Shown here one piece after another: positions 26,576 through 34,765 of a DNA stretch of 64,000 nucleotides. The stretch comes from an uncultured Massilia sp. (GTDB lineage: Bacteria; Pseudomonadota; Gammaproteobacteria; Burkholderiales; Burkholderiaceae). The notes below the pieces were generated by a model. The model was not told the DNA's origin and made no database searches. It saw only the letters and a program-made list of their open reading frames with translations. Position numbers and translations under genes: made by a program. The first letter of the stretch is position 1, and each line of letters opens with the position of its first letter. Where the stretch lies: NCBI GenBank assembly GCA_946481275.1, contig CAMLMV010000006.1, positions 155,295-219,294 on the forward strand, in the 5' to 3' direction.

Positions 26576-27922
26576 ATGGATTCCGAAGCGCATAACCCGA
26601 TGCGCGATTTTCTGCGCGAACACAATATCCACGAAGTCGAGTGCGTCATCGCCGACATGACGGGCATTGCCCGCGGCAAGATCCTTCCGAAAGACCTGTT
26701 CCTGGCGGGCGAGCACATGCGGCTGCCGAAAAGCGTGCTGCTGAACACGGTCCATGGCGAACAACCGAACAATACCCCGTACGTCGGCTCCATCGATCCC
26801 GACATGGTCTGCGTGCCCGACCCGGCCACGATCCGCGTCGTGCCGTGGGCGACGGAGCGCGTGGCGCTCGTGATCCACGATTGCACGAACTTCGACGGCA
26901 CCCAGGTCGACCTCGCCCCGCGCTCCGTGTTGCGGCGTGTGCTGGGCCTGTACGCGGAACGGGGCTGGCGCCCCGTCGTGGCACCGGAAATGGAGTTTTA
27001 TCTCGTCGCGCGCACGACCAATCCGCACGAGCCGCTGAGTCCGCCAACGGGCCGCAGCGGCTTCACGGAGCAGGGGCGGCAATCCTATTCGATCGACGCC
27101 GTCAACGATTTCGATCCGTTCTTCCTGGAACTGTCGGCGTTCTGCAAGCAGCACGAGCTGGGCGTCGAGACGTTGATCCACGAGGCCGGCGCGGGCCAGA
27201 TGGAAATCAATTTTACGCATGGAGACGCGCTGGAACTGGCCGACCGCGTGTTCCTGTTCAAGCGGGCCGTGCGCGAGACGGCGCTGCGCCACGGCATCTT
27301 TGCCACGTTCATGGCCAAGCCGATGGAGACGGAGCCGGGCAGCGCCATGCACGTGCACCAGAGCATCGTCGACGCGGATGGGCGCAACATCTTTTCCAAC
27401 GAGGACGGGACGGAAAGCGCGCTGTTCCGCCACTTCATCGGCGGTCTGGAAAAATATGTGCCGCCGGCGACACTCCTCTTCGCGCCGCACGTGAATTCCT
27501 ACCGGCGCCTGTCGCGCTTCCAGTCGGCGCCGATGAATGTGCACTGGGGCTACGACAACCGCACGTGCGGCATCCGCATCCCGAACTCGAGCCCGGCCAG
27601 CCGCCGCGTGGAAAACCGCGTGCCCGGCGTGGACGTGAACCCGTATCTGGCGATGGCGGCCACGCTGGCCTGCGGCCTCCTCGGCATGGTCGAGGGCCTT
27701 GAGCCGTCGGCACCGACGCCCGAGAGCGCGGAGCACATCCACGGCGACCTGCCGCGCAATCTCGAGGATGCGATCCTGCAGCTGCGCGGGTGCCCGGCGC
27801 TGGCCGACATGCTGGGCCCCCTGTTCGTGCAGGCGTTCTGCGAAGTGAAGGAGCTGGAGTTCGCGACGTTTTCGCGCGTGATCAGTTCATGGGAGCGGGA
27901 GCACCTGATGCTCCTCGTGTGA
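26576..27922 (+). CDS. Glutamine synthetase family protein (PuuA-like), copy 2
   Basis: A 448-residue paralogue of the puuA product at 18662. Shared landmarks: DMTGIARGKILPKDL, PEMEFYLVARTTN, GAGQMEINFTHGDALELADRVF, MAKPMETEPGSAMHVHQS and WEREHLMLLV at the C-terminus. It differs in the N-terminal region (NTVHGEQPNNTPYVGSIDPDM replaces the TVTGNSPSDDDAF stretch) and in the segment after the Arg-rich active site, so its amine substrate may differ (for example another polyamine or monoamine). The ATG at 26576 is close behind a perfect dyad. Its stop abuts that of the convergent hybrid kinase. Confidence 0.88.
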   Translation: MDSEAHNPMRDFLREHNIHEVECVIADMTGIARGKILPKDLFLAGEHMRLPKSVLLNTVHGEQPNNTPYVGSIDPDMVCVPDPATIRVVPWATERVALVIHDCTNFDGTQVDLAPRSVLRRVLGLYAERGWRPVVAPEMEFYLVARTTNPHEPLSPPTGRSGFTEQGRQSYSIDAVNDFDPFFLELSAFCKQHELGVETLIHEAGAGQMEINFTHGDALELADRVFLFKRAVRETALRHGIFATFMAKPMETEPGSAMHVHQSIVDADGRNIFSNEDGTESALFRHFIGGLEKYVPPATLLFAPHVNSYRRLSRFQSAPMNVHWGYDNRTCGIRIPNSSPASRRVENRVPGVDVNPYLAMAATLACGLLGMVEGLEPSAPTPESAEHIHGDLPRNLEDAILQLRGCPALADMLGPLFVQAFCEVKELEFATFSRVISSWEREHLMLLV

Positions 27923-27929
27923 TCACACG
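27916..27929. repeat. 14-bp palindrome across a second convergent stop-stop junction
   Basis: CGTGTGATCACACG is perfectly self-complementary and contains TGA|TCA, the stops of puuA2 and the convergent kinase gene, with no gap between them. It is the second such junction in this region. Confidence 0.6.
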
Positions 27930-29491
27930 CAGGGCAGGGTGATCGTCAGCCGCGTATGCCCGTCGCCGGATTCCATGGTGGCGTCGCCGCCCTGCACTTC
28001 GGCCATCAGGCGGATCGAATACGTGCCGAGACCAAGGCCGCCCTGCTTGCCGGCCGTGGCGTACTTGTCGAAGAAGCGGCCGCGCATGGTCAAGGGGACC
28101 TCGCCCTCGTTGTCGATCACGACGTGCAGGCAGCCGGGGCCCGGCGCCACGTCGACCCTGATCGTGCCGCCCGGCGCCGCCGCCTCGGCCGCGTTCTTGA
28201 AGGCGTTCGAGAACAGCGAATAGCACAGCAGCGATTCGCCCAGGCAGACGGTGTCGCCCGGCGCGTCGAAGCGGATCGCGATGCGGCGGTCCGTGAACGC
28301 GAGTTCCGTCTGCTGCGCGACGCGCGACAGCAGCGCGCCCAGGTCGAACGGCTGCAGCGCGGGCTGGTACTCGCCCTTTTCCATTTTATGGATGTCGAGC
28401 GTGCGGTTGATCATGTCGAGCGCGTGGTTGGCGGCCATCTCGATCATGTGCGCGTGTTCGCGGTGCGGATCCGGCAGGTCGCCCGCGAGCAGCGCCTGGC
28501 TCGCGTGCAGGGTGACGGCGATGGGGCTCTTGAGGTCGTGGCGCGTCATGCGCTCCACGTCTTCGCGCAGGTGCGCATTCTCGATCAGCAGTTCGTTCTG
28601 TCGTTTCAGGTCGCCCATCGCCGTGGCCAGCGCCAAATGCGTCGCGATGCGCGCCTTCAGGATCGTCGGGTCGGCGGGCTTCGACACGTAGTCGACCGCG
28701 CCCAGGCGCAGGCCGCCCACGATGTCGTCGACGGCGTCCTTCGCGGACAGGAAGATGACCGGGATGTGCGCCGTCGCCGGATTCGACTTCAGGTGGCGGC
28801 ACGTCTCGAAGCCGTCCATCACGGGCATCATGATGTCGAGCAGGATGATATCGATGGGGAACGCGCCCGCGATCTCCAGTGCCTTGCGGCCGCTGATCGC
28901 CACCTTGATCGCGTACTCGTCCTTCAGCGCGCCGGCCAGCACCTCGATATTGGTCGGGACGTCGTCCACGATCAGCACCGTGCAGCGCTTCAGGCGCTCG
29001 GCCAGCGGCGCCTGCAGGCCGATGACGTCGGCCTGGACGGGCGTCGGCTTCAGCACCGGCGGCGGCGCCGTCTCGGGCCGGGGTTCGGGCGCGGGCGCCG
29101 GCTCCGTTTCTTGCACCGTGCCGATCATCGCCATGAACTTGCTGGCGAAGCTGTGCACCGTGAACGGCTTGATCATGTAGGCGTTGACGCCGGCCTGCAG
29201 GGCGCTGCGCACGGAGGCGGGATTCGCCTCGGCCGTCAGCATCATGAAGGGCGTCTTCGCATAGCGCGCGTCGTGGCGCATCCAGTGCAGCAGGTCCAGG
29301 CCGCTCATCACCGGCATGCCCCAGTCGCCGATGACGATGTCGATCGGCTGCTTGCGCATGAGGTCTTGCGCTGTCTTGCCGTTCTCGGCCTGGAACACGT
29401 TGGAAAAGCCGAGTTCCGTCAGCACCTGGCGCACCGCGGTGCGGATCAGGAGATAGTCGTCGACGATCAGGATGGCAGCGGACTTGTGCAT
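27923..29491 (-). CDS. Soluble REC-REC-histidine kinase hybrid
   Basis: The 522-residue protein has two receiver domains followed by a kinase core and no membrane segment. REC1 (about residues 7-125) carries Asp56 in IVIGDWGMPVMSGLDLL; a Pro/Ala/Glu-rich linker (ETEPAPAPEPRPE) follows. REC2 (about 168-290) has ILLDIMMPVMDGFETC. The kinase has the acceptor His in MTRHDLKSPIAVTLHA, and the ATPase part has SLFSNAFKNAAEA (N-box) and GLGLGTYSIRLMAE. The start at 29491 is chosen by the MHKSAAILIVDD onset. It probably receives phosphate from partners; no cognate is adjacent. Confidence 0.9.
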   Translation of the reverse strand: MHKSAAILIVDDYLLIRTAVRQVLTELGFSNVFQAENGKTAQDLMRKQPIDIVIGDWGMPVMSGLDLLHWMRHDARYAKTPFMMLTAEANPASVRSALQAGVNAYMIKPFTVHSFASKFMAMIGTVQETEPAPAPEPRPETAPPPVLKPTPVQADVIGLQAPLAERLKRCTVLIVDDVPTNIEVLAGALKDEYAIKVAISGRKALEIAGAFPIDIILLDIMMPVMDGFETCRHLKSNPATAHIPVIFLSAKDAVDDIVGGLRLGAVDYVSKPADPTILKARIATHLALATAMGDLKRQNELLIENAHLREDVERMTRHDLKSPIAVTLHASQALLAGDLPDPHREHAHMIEMAANHALDMINRTLDIHKMEKGEYQPALQPFDLGALLSRVAQQTELAFTDRRIAIRFDAPGDTVCLGESLLCYSLFSNAFKNAAEAAAPGGTIRVDVAPGPGCLHVVIDNEGEVPLTMRGRFFDKYATAGKQGGLGLGTYSIRLMAEVQGGDATMESGDGHTRLTITLPCV

Positions 29492-29641
29492 ATTGTTCTG
29501 ATAATGAATGCAGGGAGTGTAACAACGATTGCCCGGCGAACCAACCACCAGACCGCCTGTATGCACGAATTTGCTGGTTTGTATTGATTATTGCGTGTTC
29601 GTGCGTAAGCGTGTACAGTTCGTGCATTCAAGGAGAAACAC

Positions 29642-30421
29642 ATGCAATTGGCGGAAGAACGACGGCAACACATCGTCGACACGGTCGAGCAGCAGGGCAA
29701 GGTGCTGGCGGCCGAACTGGCGCAGCGGTTCAACACCTCGGAAGACACGATCCGTAGAGATTTGCGCGACCTGGACGCGGCCGGCCTGCTGCGCCGCGTG
29801 CACGGCGGCGCGATGCGGCGCACGCAGCCGGTGCCCAGCTTCGGCCAACGAGTCGAGGCCGACGAAGCGCGCAAGGAGATGCTCGCGCGCGCGCTGGCCG
29901 ACAGCGTGCAGCCGGGCGACACGGTCCTCGTCGATGCCGGCACGACCAATCTCGCGTTCGCGCGCCAGCTGGAAGACGGCCGGGCGGCGACCATCATCAC
30001 CAACAGCCCCCAGATCGCACTGAGCCTGGGGCATTTGCGCATCACGCGCGTGGTGCTGCTGGGCGGCGTGTACTGCGCCCACGTCGGCGCCGTGATGGGC
30101 GCGCAGACGCTGGCCGAGATCCAGCGCCTGCGCGTGGACGTCGCGGTCGTGGGCGTGTGCAGCGTCGAGGCCGAACGGGGCCTGGGCGCGAGCGACCCCG
30201 AGGAAGCCATCCTCAAGCAGGCCATCCTGGCCGCGGGCAGCCGGCGTGTCGTCGCCGCGCTGAACGAGCGGCTGGAAGCACCGGCGCCGTTCGCGATCGC
30301 GCCGCTGGCGGACATCGACCGCCTCGTGCTGGAAGCGGATGCCGCGCCCGACGTGGTCGCCCGCCTGCGCAAGGGCGAGCGCGCACCCGACATCGTACTG
30401 GCCGCAAGGAGCCGCGCATGA
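29642..30421 (+). CDS. DeoR family transcriptional regulator
   Basis: A 259-residue DeoR/GlpR-type repressor. The N-terminal winged helix-turn-helix (ERRQHIVDTVEQQGKVLAAELAQ..., SEDTIRRDLRDLDAAGLLRRVHGGA) spans about residues 5-57. The C-terminal DeoRC sugar-phosphate sensor starts at about 75, with DAGTTNLAFARQL. GGAGAAACAC lies before the ATG. Its last codons overlap the start of the MFS gene (ATGA), so regulator and transporter form an operon and the repressor probably controls it in response to a phosphorylated sugar. Confidence 0.93.
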   Translation: MQLAEERRQHIVDTVEQQGKVLAAELAQRFNTSEDTIRRDLRDLDAAGLLRRVHGGAMRRTQPVPSFGQRVEADEARKEMLARALADSVQPGDTVLVDAGTTNLAFARQLEDGRAATIITNSPQIALSLGHLRITRVVLLGGVYCAHVGAVMGAQTLAEIQRLRVDVAVVGVCSVEAERGLGASDPEEAILKQAILAAGSRRVVAALNERLEAPAPFAIAPLADIDRLVLEADAAPDVVARLRKGERAPDIVLAARSRA

Positions 30422-31584
30422 GCCGCATCGACGACACCAAATCTCTTGAACGTACCCCTGTCGCCGGCCTGGATGCCGCGCGCTGGTCCGTGTCGACCAT
30501 CTTCCTGCTGAACGGCGCCGGCATCGGCGTGTGGGCCGCGCACGTGCCGCTCGTGCAGGCGCGCGCCGGCATCGACACGGGCGTGCTCGGCTTCCTGCTG
30601 CTCACCATCGCGGGCGGCGCGATCTCCGCGATGCCGCTGTCCGGCTGGATGGCGGGGCGCTGGGGCACGCGCGCCGTCGTCGTCGGCAGCGGCCTGCTGT
30701 TCGCGCTCATGAGCGCCGTCCTGATGAACGTGGGCGGCCTCGTGCCGCTGTTCCTCGCGGCGTACGTGTTCGGCGCCAGCAATGGCGTGCTGGACGTGGC
30801 GATGAATGCCAACGCCAGCGAAGTCGAGGCGGCGCGCGGCATCCCGACGATGTCGTCGTTCCACGGCTTCTACAGCCTCGGGGGCCTGATCGGCGCGGCG
30901 CTCGGCGGCCTCCTGATCGCCGCGGGGCTCGGCGACGGCCGCGGCGCGCTGATGGTGGGCGTCGCCATCTTCGCCGCCGTGCTGGCGTGCAGCGGGCGTC
31001 TGCTCGCGGTACCGCCGGCACCGCATGCGAGCCACTTCGCACTGCCGCGCGGGCCCGCGCTGTTCCTCGGCCTGCTGGCCCTGCTGTGCTTCGCCATCGA
31101 GGGCGCCCTCGTAGACTGGAGCGCGCTGCTGCTGAAGGCGCGCACGCAGGTCGACGCGGCGACGGCGGCCCTCGGCTACTCGGCGTTCTCCGTGACGATG
31201 GCCGCGTGCCGTTTCGCGGGCGACCGGCTCGTGCTGCGTTTCGGACCGCTGCGTGTGATGATCGTCGGTGGCCTCGGCATGTTCGCGGGCCTGATGCTTG
31301 CCGTGGTCAGCACGCAGTTCTGGCTGTCGGCGCTCGGTCTCGCGCTGATCGGCCTCGCCGCGGCGAACGTCGTGCCGCTGATCTTCGCGGCGGCCGCGCG
31401 CATGCCGGGGATGTCGGCCGGCGGCGGCCTCGCGACCGTCGCCACGCTCGGTTACGCGGGCCTGTTGATGGCGCCGCCGCTGCTCGGGGCGATCGCGGCG
31501 CACACGAATATCGCCGTGGCGCTGGGCATCCTGTCGTTGTCGGGGATCGTGATCGCGGCCAATGCGCGGCGCGTCAAGCCGTAG
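30418..31584 (+). CDS. MFS transporter (YbjJ-like)
   Basis: A 388-residue major facilitator with about 12 helices. It begins with a polar tail and then FLLNGAGIGVWAAHVPLV. The SGWMAGRWGTRAVVV loop is the family's motif A. GASNGVLDVAMNANASEVE and SSFHGFYSLGGLIGAALGG are features of the YbjJ/FucP-like branch. AAGGAG precedes the ATG, which overlaps the deoR-like stop by 4 bases. Substrate unknown; coupling to a DeoR regulator suggests a sugar or polyol. The 3' end overlaps the convergent thpR gene by 11 bases. Confidence 0.88.
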   Translation: MSRIDDTKSLERTPVAGLDAARWSVSTIFLLNGAGIGVWAAHVPLVQARAGIDTGVLGFLLLTIAGGAISAMPLSGWMAGRWGTRAVVVGSGLLFALMSAVLMNVGGLVPLFLAAYVFGASNGVLDVAMNANASEVEAARGIPTMSSFHGFYSLGGLIGAALGGLLIAAGLGDGRGALMVGVAIFAAVLACSGRLLAVPPAPHASHFALPRGPALFLGLLALLCFAIEGALVDWSALLLKARTQVDAATAALGYSAFSVTMAACRFAGDRLVLRFGPLRVMIVGGLGMFAGLMLAVVSTQFWLSALGLALIGLAAANVVPLIFAAAARMPGMSAGGGLATVATLGYAGLLMAPPLLGAIAAHTNIAVALGILSLSGIVIAANARRVKP

Positions 31585-32089
31585 GGTATTCCCGTAATAC
31601 GGTGTAGTTGCCGGCACGCGATTCGACGAGGGCGTAATGCGTGATCGTCCAGTCGATCGCGGGACCGGCGGCAGGGATGACCGCCCCGTTCGCGCGCCGT
31701 GCCATCGTCACATGCGGGCGATAGGCGCGGGCTTCCGGCGTGAGCCCCAGCGCCAGCAATGCGTCGGACAGGCGCGCATGCAGGTCCAGCAGCGCCTGCG
31801 GTTCGCTGAGCGGCTCGATCCACGCGATCCCGCCGCGCTGCAGCGCGGGGCGGCCGAACTGCAGGTCGAACGGTTCGAACGGCACCTGGAAGCCGTCCAG
31901 GAAGTCGGGCAGCCGCGCAGTGGGCTGGTTGCCGAGGAAGTGCAGCGTCACGTGCAGTTTATCCGTGTGGACCGGCGTCGCGCCGCGCGGCCATGTCCAC
32001 GCATCGCGCCACGCGCGCAACCGGTCACGCACGGGCTCAATCGGCCACAGGGCCAGGAACAGACGGGTGGTGTCCCCTTGCGCGCTCAT
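31574..32089 (-). CDS. thpR: RNA 2',3'-cyclic phosphodiesterase (2H family)
   Basis: ThpR opens 2',3'-cyclic phosphate RNA ends to 2'-phosphates and has weak 2'-5' RNA ligase activity. The 171-residue protein has the two HxT motifs of the 2H superfamily: HVTLHFLGNQ (about residues 46-55) and HVTMARRANG (about 129-138). RLFLALWP at the start and RAYRPHVTM are typical. It follows panB on the minus strand with a 4-base gap, so both may be co-transcribed. Confidence 0.94.
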   Translation of the reverse strand: MSAQGDTTRLFLALWPIEPVRDRLRAWRDAWTWPRGATPVHTDKLHVTLHFLGNQPTARLPDFLDGFQVPFEPFDLQFGRPALQRGGIAWIEPLSEPQALLDLHARLSDALLALGLTPEARAYRPHVTMARRANGAVIPAAGPAIDWTITHYALVESRAGNYTVLREYPTA

Positions 32090-32093
32090 CGCA

Positions 32094-32930
32094 TCAGAAG
32101 CAGTGTTCCGGCGCGGGGAAGCTGCCGTCCTTCACGGCGGCCACGTAGGCCTGCACGGCCGCGTCGATGCTCGTCTGGCCTTCCATGAAGTTCTTCACGA
32201 AGCGCGCCTTGCGGCCCGGGAAGACACCCAGCAGGTCGTGCATGACGAGCACCTGGCCGGAGCAGTCCGGACCCGCGCCGATGCCGATCGTCGGCACCTG
32301 CAGGATGCCCGTCACTTCCTTGCCCAGCGCCGCGGGCACGGCTTCCAGCAGCACCATGGCCGCGCCGGCCTCCTGCAGCGCCAGCGCGTCGCGCTTGAGC
32401 TGTTCCGCGCCTTCGTCGGTCTTGCCCTGCACGCGGTAGCCGCCCAGCTGGTGGACGAATTGCGGCGTCAGGCCGATGTGGGCGCAGACGGGGATGCCGC
32501 GCTCGGTCAGGAAGCGCACGGTCTCGGCAAGCCATTCTCCGCCTTCGATCTTGATCATCTGGGCGCCCGCGCGCATCAGGGCCGCGCAGCTGTCGTAGGC
32601 CTGCTGCAGGGTGCCGTAGGTGCCGAACGGCAGGTCGGCCAGCACGAACGCGTGTTTGCGGCCGCGGACGACGGACGCCGTGTGGTAGGCCACGTCGGCC
32701 ACCGTCACGGGCAGCGTGGAGTCGTAGCCGGCGCACACCATGCCCAGCGAATCGCCGATCAGCAGGATGTCCACGCCGCAGCGGTCCATCAGCGACGCGA
32801 AGCTGGCGTCGTAGCAGGTGAGCATGGCGATCTTCTCGCCGGTCGCGCGCATCGCCAGCAGCGAGGGCAAGGTCACGGCCTTGCGTACCGGTGCTTCGTT
32901 CGTCGAGGTGCCGCCCAGATAAGCGCTCAT
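32094..32930 (-). CDS. panB: 3-methyl-2-oxobutanoate hydroxymethyltransferase
   Basis: PanB makes ketopantoate from alpha-ketoisovalerate and 5,10-methylene-THF, committing carbon to pantothenate and CoA. The 278-residue enzyme starts at the ATG at 32930 after [23 protein letters not shown], the metal-site [32 protein letters not shown] and HIGLTPQ are diagnostic, as is the [20 protein letters not shown] segment. No panC or panD lies here. Confidence 0.97.
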   Translation of the reverse strand: MSAYLGGTSTNEAPVRKAVTLPSLLAMRATGEKIAMLTCYDASFASLMDRCGVDILLIGDSLGMVCAGYDSTLPVTVADVAYHTASVVRGRKHAFVLADLPFGTYGTLQQAYDSCAALMRAGAQMIKIEGGEWLAETVRFLTERGIPVCAHIGLTPQFVHQLGGYRVQGKTDEGAEQLKRDALALQEAGAAMVLLEAVPAALGKEVTGILQVPTIGIGAGPDCSGQVLVMHDLLGVFPGRKARFVKNFMEGQTSIDAAVQAYVAAVKDGSFPAPEHCF

Positions 32931-33074
32931 AGTATTCCTTTGCAAATCAAGCTAACTAAGATGAGCCGGAGGATCGCCCCGGCGTTGCCACGCGTCCGGG
33001 CAGGCATGCGGTCACAGGCGTGCCCGGTATCGTTTGTTAAGATGCGCGATCTTACCCGAAAACGCTGTCCACCA

Positions 33075-34292
33075 ATGGCCACGACCATCCTCATCATCTT
33101 CCTCATCGTCTATCTTGGCATGATTCTCGGCGGCCTGCCGTTCCTGCGCCTCGACCGGACCGGCGTCGCGCTGCTCGGTGCGATCGCGCTCATCAGCATC
33201 AACGCGTTGAGCCTGGAGCAGGCGGTGGCCTCGATCCACCTGCCGACGATGGCCCTGCTGTTTGCCTTCATGGTCGTGTCGGCGCAGATGCGGCTGGGCG
33301 GGTTCTACGACTGGGTCACGAACAGGCTGGCCGGGCTGGGGCTGGGGCCCGCCAGCCTGCTGGCCGTCCTCATCGCCGTGTCGGCGGCACTGTCCGCGGT
33401 ATTCAGCAACGACATCGTGTGCCTGGCCATGGCGCCGCTGCTCGTCGACGCGTGCCGGCGGCGCGGGCTTGCGCCGGTACCGTACCTGCTGGCGCTCGCG
33501 TGCGCTTCCAACATCGGCTCCGCCGCGACCCTGATCGGCAATCCGCAGAACATGCTGATCGGCCAGACGATGCGGCTGTCGTTCGACGGTTACTTCCTCG
33601 ATGCGATCCTGCCCGTCGCGCTGGGCCTCGCCGCATGCTGGGTGCTGATCGCCTGGCAGACGAAAGGGCGCTGGAAAGAAAGCGCCGCCGCCGCCGAATC
33701 CCAGGCCGCAACGGTGCCTTTCGATGCGTGGCAGACGACGAAGGGCCTGCTGATTGCGGGCGCGCTGCTGGTGGCGTTCCTCGTCGCGCCGTGGCCCCGT
33801 GAGCACATGGCGCTGATCGGCGCGGGCATCCTGTTGATGAGCCGCCAGCTGCGTTCGCAGAACATGCTGGGCCTCGTCGACTGGGAATTGCTGGTGCTCT
33901 TCATGAGCCTCTTCGTCGTGAACGCGGCCTTCCAGGGCACGGGCTTCACGGAACATGCGATCGCCTGGCTCGCGTCGCTCGGCGTGCGGCTCGACCAGCC
34001 GGGTTCCCTGTTCGCCGCCACGTTCGTGCTCTCGAACCTGGTCTCGAACGTGCCCGCCGTGATGCTTTTGATGCCCGTCGTGCACCACCCGCTGGGCGGC
34101 GTCATGCTGGCGCTGGTCAGCACGCTGGCGGGCAACCTGCTGATCGTGGGGAGCATCGCGAACATCATCGTCGTCGATGCGGCGGCACGGCGCGGCATCG
34201 TCATCGACTGGAAGCGCCATGCGCGCGTGGGCGTGCCGGTCACGCTGGTGACGCTGGCCGTCTCCGGCGTGTACCTGGCGCTGCGGTTTTAA
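33075..34292 (+). CDS. ArsB/NhaD-type anion or Na+/H+ permease
   Basis: A 405-residue membrane protein with about 11 helices of the ion transporter superfamily. Motifs: AVFSNDIVCLAMAPLLVDACRRRG and GSAATLIGNPQNMLIGQ in the first half, and FVLSNLVSNVPAVMLLMP and NLLIVGSIANIIVVDAA in the second. The repeated SN and GNPQN/GSIAN elements fit CitMHS/ArsB/NhaD permeases; substrate (sodium, arsenite, dicarboxylate) cannot be assigned. No ars gene is adjacent. An upstream in-frame ATG at 33042 is possible, but the start at 33075 opens straight into the first helix. A TTAAGAT -10-like site is near 33036. The 3' end overlaps folK by 4 bases. Confidence 0.85.
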   Translation: MATTILIIFLIVYLGMILGGLPFLRLDRTGVALLGAIALISINALSLEQAVASIHLPTMALLFAFMVVSAQMRLGGFYDWVTNRLAGLGLGPASLLAVLIAVSAALSAVFSNDIVCLAMAPLLVDACRRRGLAPVPYLLALACASNIGSAATLIGNPQNMLIGQTMRLSFDGYFLDAILPVALGLAACWVLIAWQTKGRWKESAAAAESQAATVPFDAWQTTKGLLIAGALLVAFLVAPWPREHMALIGAGILLMSRQLRSQNMLGLVDWELLVLFMSLFVVNAAFQGTGFTEHAIAWLASLGVRLDQPGSLFAATFVLSNLVSNVPAVMLLMPVVHHPLGGVMLALVSTLAGNLLIVGSIANIIVVDAAARRGIVIDWKRHARVGVPVTLVTLAVSGVYLALRF

Positions 34293-34765
34293 GCGAGGCG
34301 GGCGATGCCCTGGCCGCCGACGTGCGCGAGCAGGGCGCTCACGGCACCGCGGCCGGGAATGACGAGATCGGGCGCAACTTCGGCCAGCGGCGCCAGCACG
34401 AACGCGCGCTCGTGCATGCGGGGGTGGGGGACGATCAAGGTCGGCGCATCATCGATGATCCGGTCGTCGTAGAGGAGCAGGTCGAGGTCCAGCGTGCGCG
34501 GCGCGTTGCGGTAGGGCCGTTCGCGGCCGTGCGCCTGTTCGATGGCGAACAGCGCCTGCAGCAGGGCGTGCGCATCGAGGCCGGTGTCGAGCATTGCTAC
34601 GGCGTTGACGTAGTCGTCGCCCGACGAATCGATCGGCGCGGTGCGGTACAGCGACGACGTTTGCCGCAACACGGCACCCGGCAGGCGAGACAGGCGCTCG
34701 ATTGCATCGACGACGTTCGCGCGCGCGTCGCCCAGGTTGGCGCCGATGCCGACCCAGGCGATCAT
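34289..34765 (-). CDS. folK: 2-amino-4-hydroxy-6-hydroxymethyldihydropteridine pyrophosphokinase
   Basis: FolK transfers pyrophosphate to 6-hydroxymethyl-dihydropterin in folate synthesis. The 158-residue protein shows WVGIGANLGDARANV at the start, YRTAPID, and the catalytic Arg/Asp segment PYRNAPRTLDLDLLLYDD, plus VPHPRMHERAFVLAPLAE. It overlaps the upstream pcnB by 4 bases, as in many Beta- and Gammaproteobacteria (pcnB-folK operon). Confidence 0.96.
   Translation of the reverse strand: MIAWVGIGANLGDARANVVDAIERLSRLPGAVLRQTSSLYRTAPIDSSGDDYVNAVAMLDTGLDAHALLQALFAIEQAHGRERPYRNAPRTLDLDLLLYDDRIIDDAPTLIVPHPRMHERAFVLAPLAEVAPDLVIPGRGAVSALLAHVGGQGIARLA

Noticed and set aside
33075..34292. Arsenite efflux pump ArsB
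   Set aside because: Sequence fits the wider ion transporter superfamily, but no arsR, arsC or other ars gene is nearby, so a specific ArsB call is not justified.
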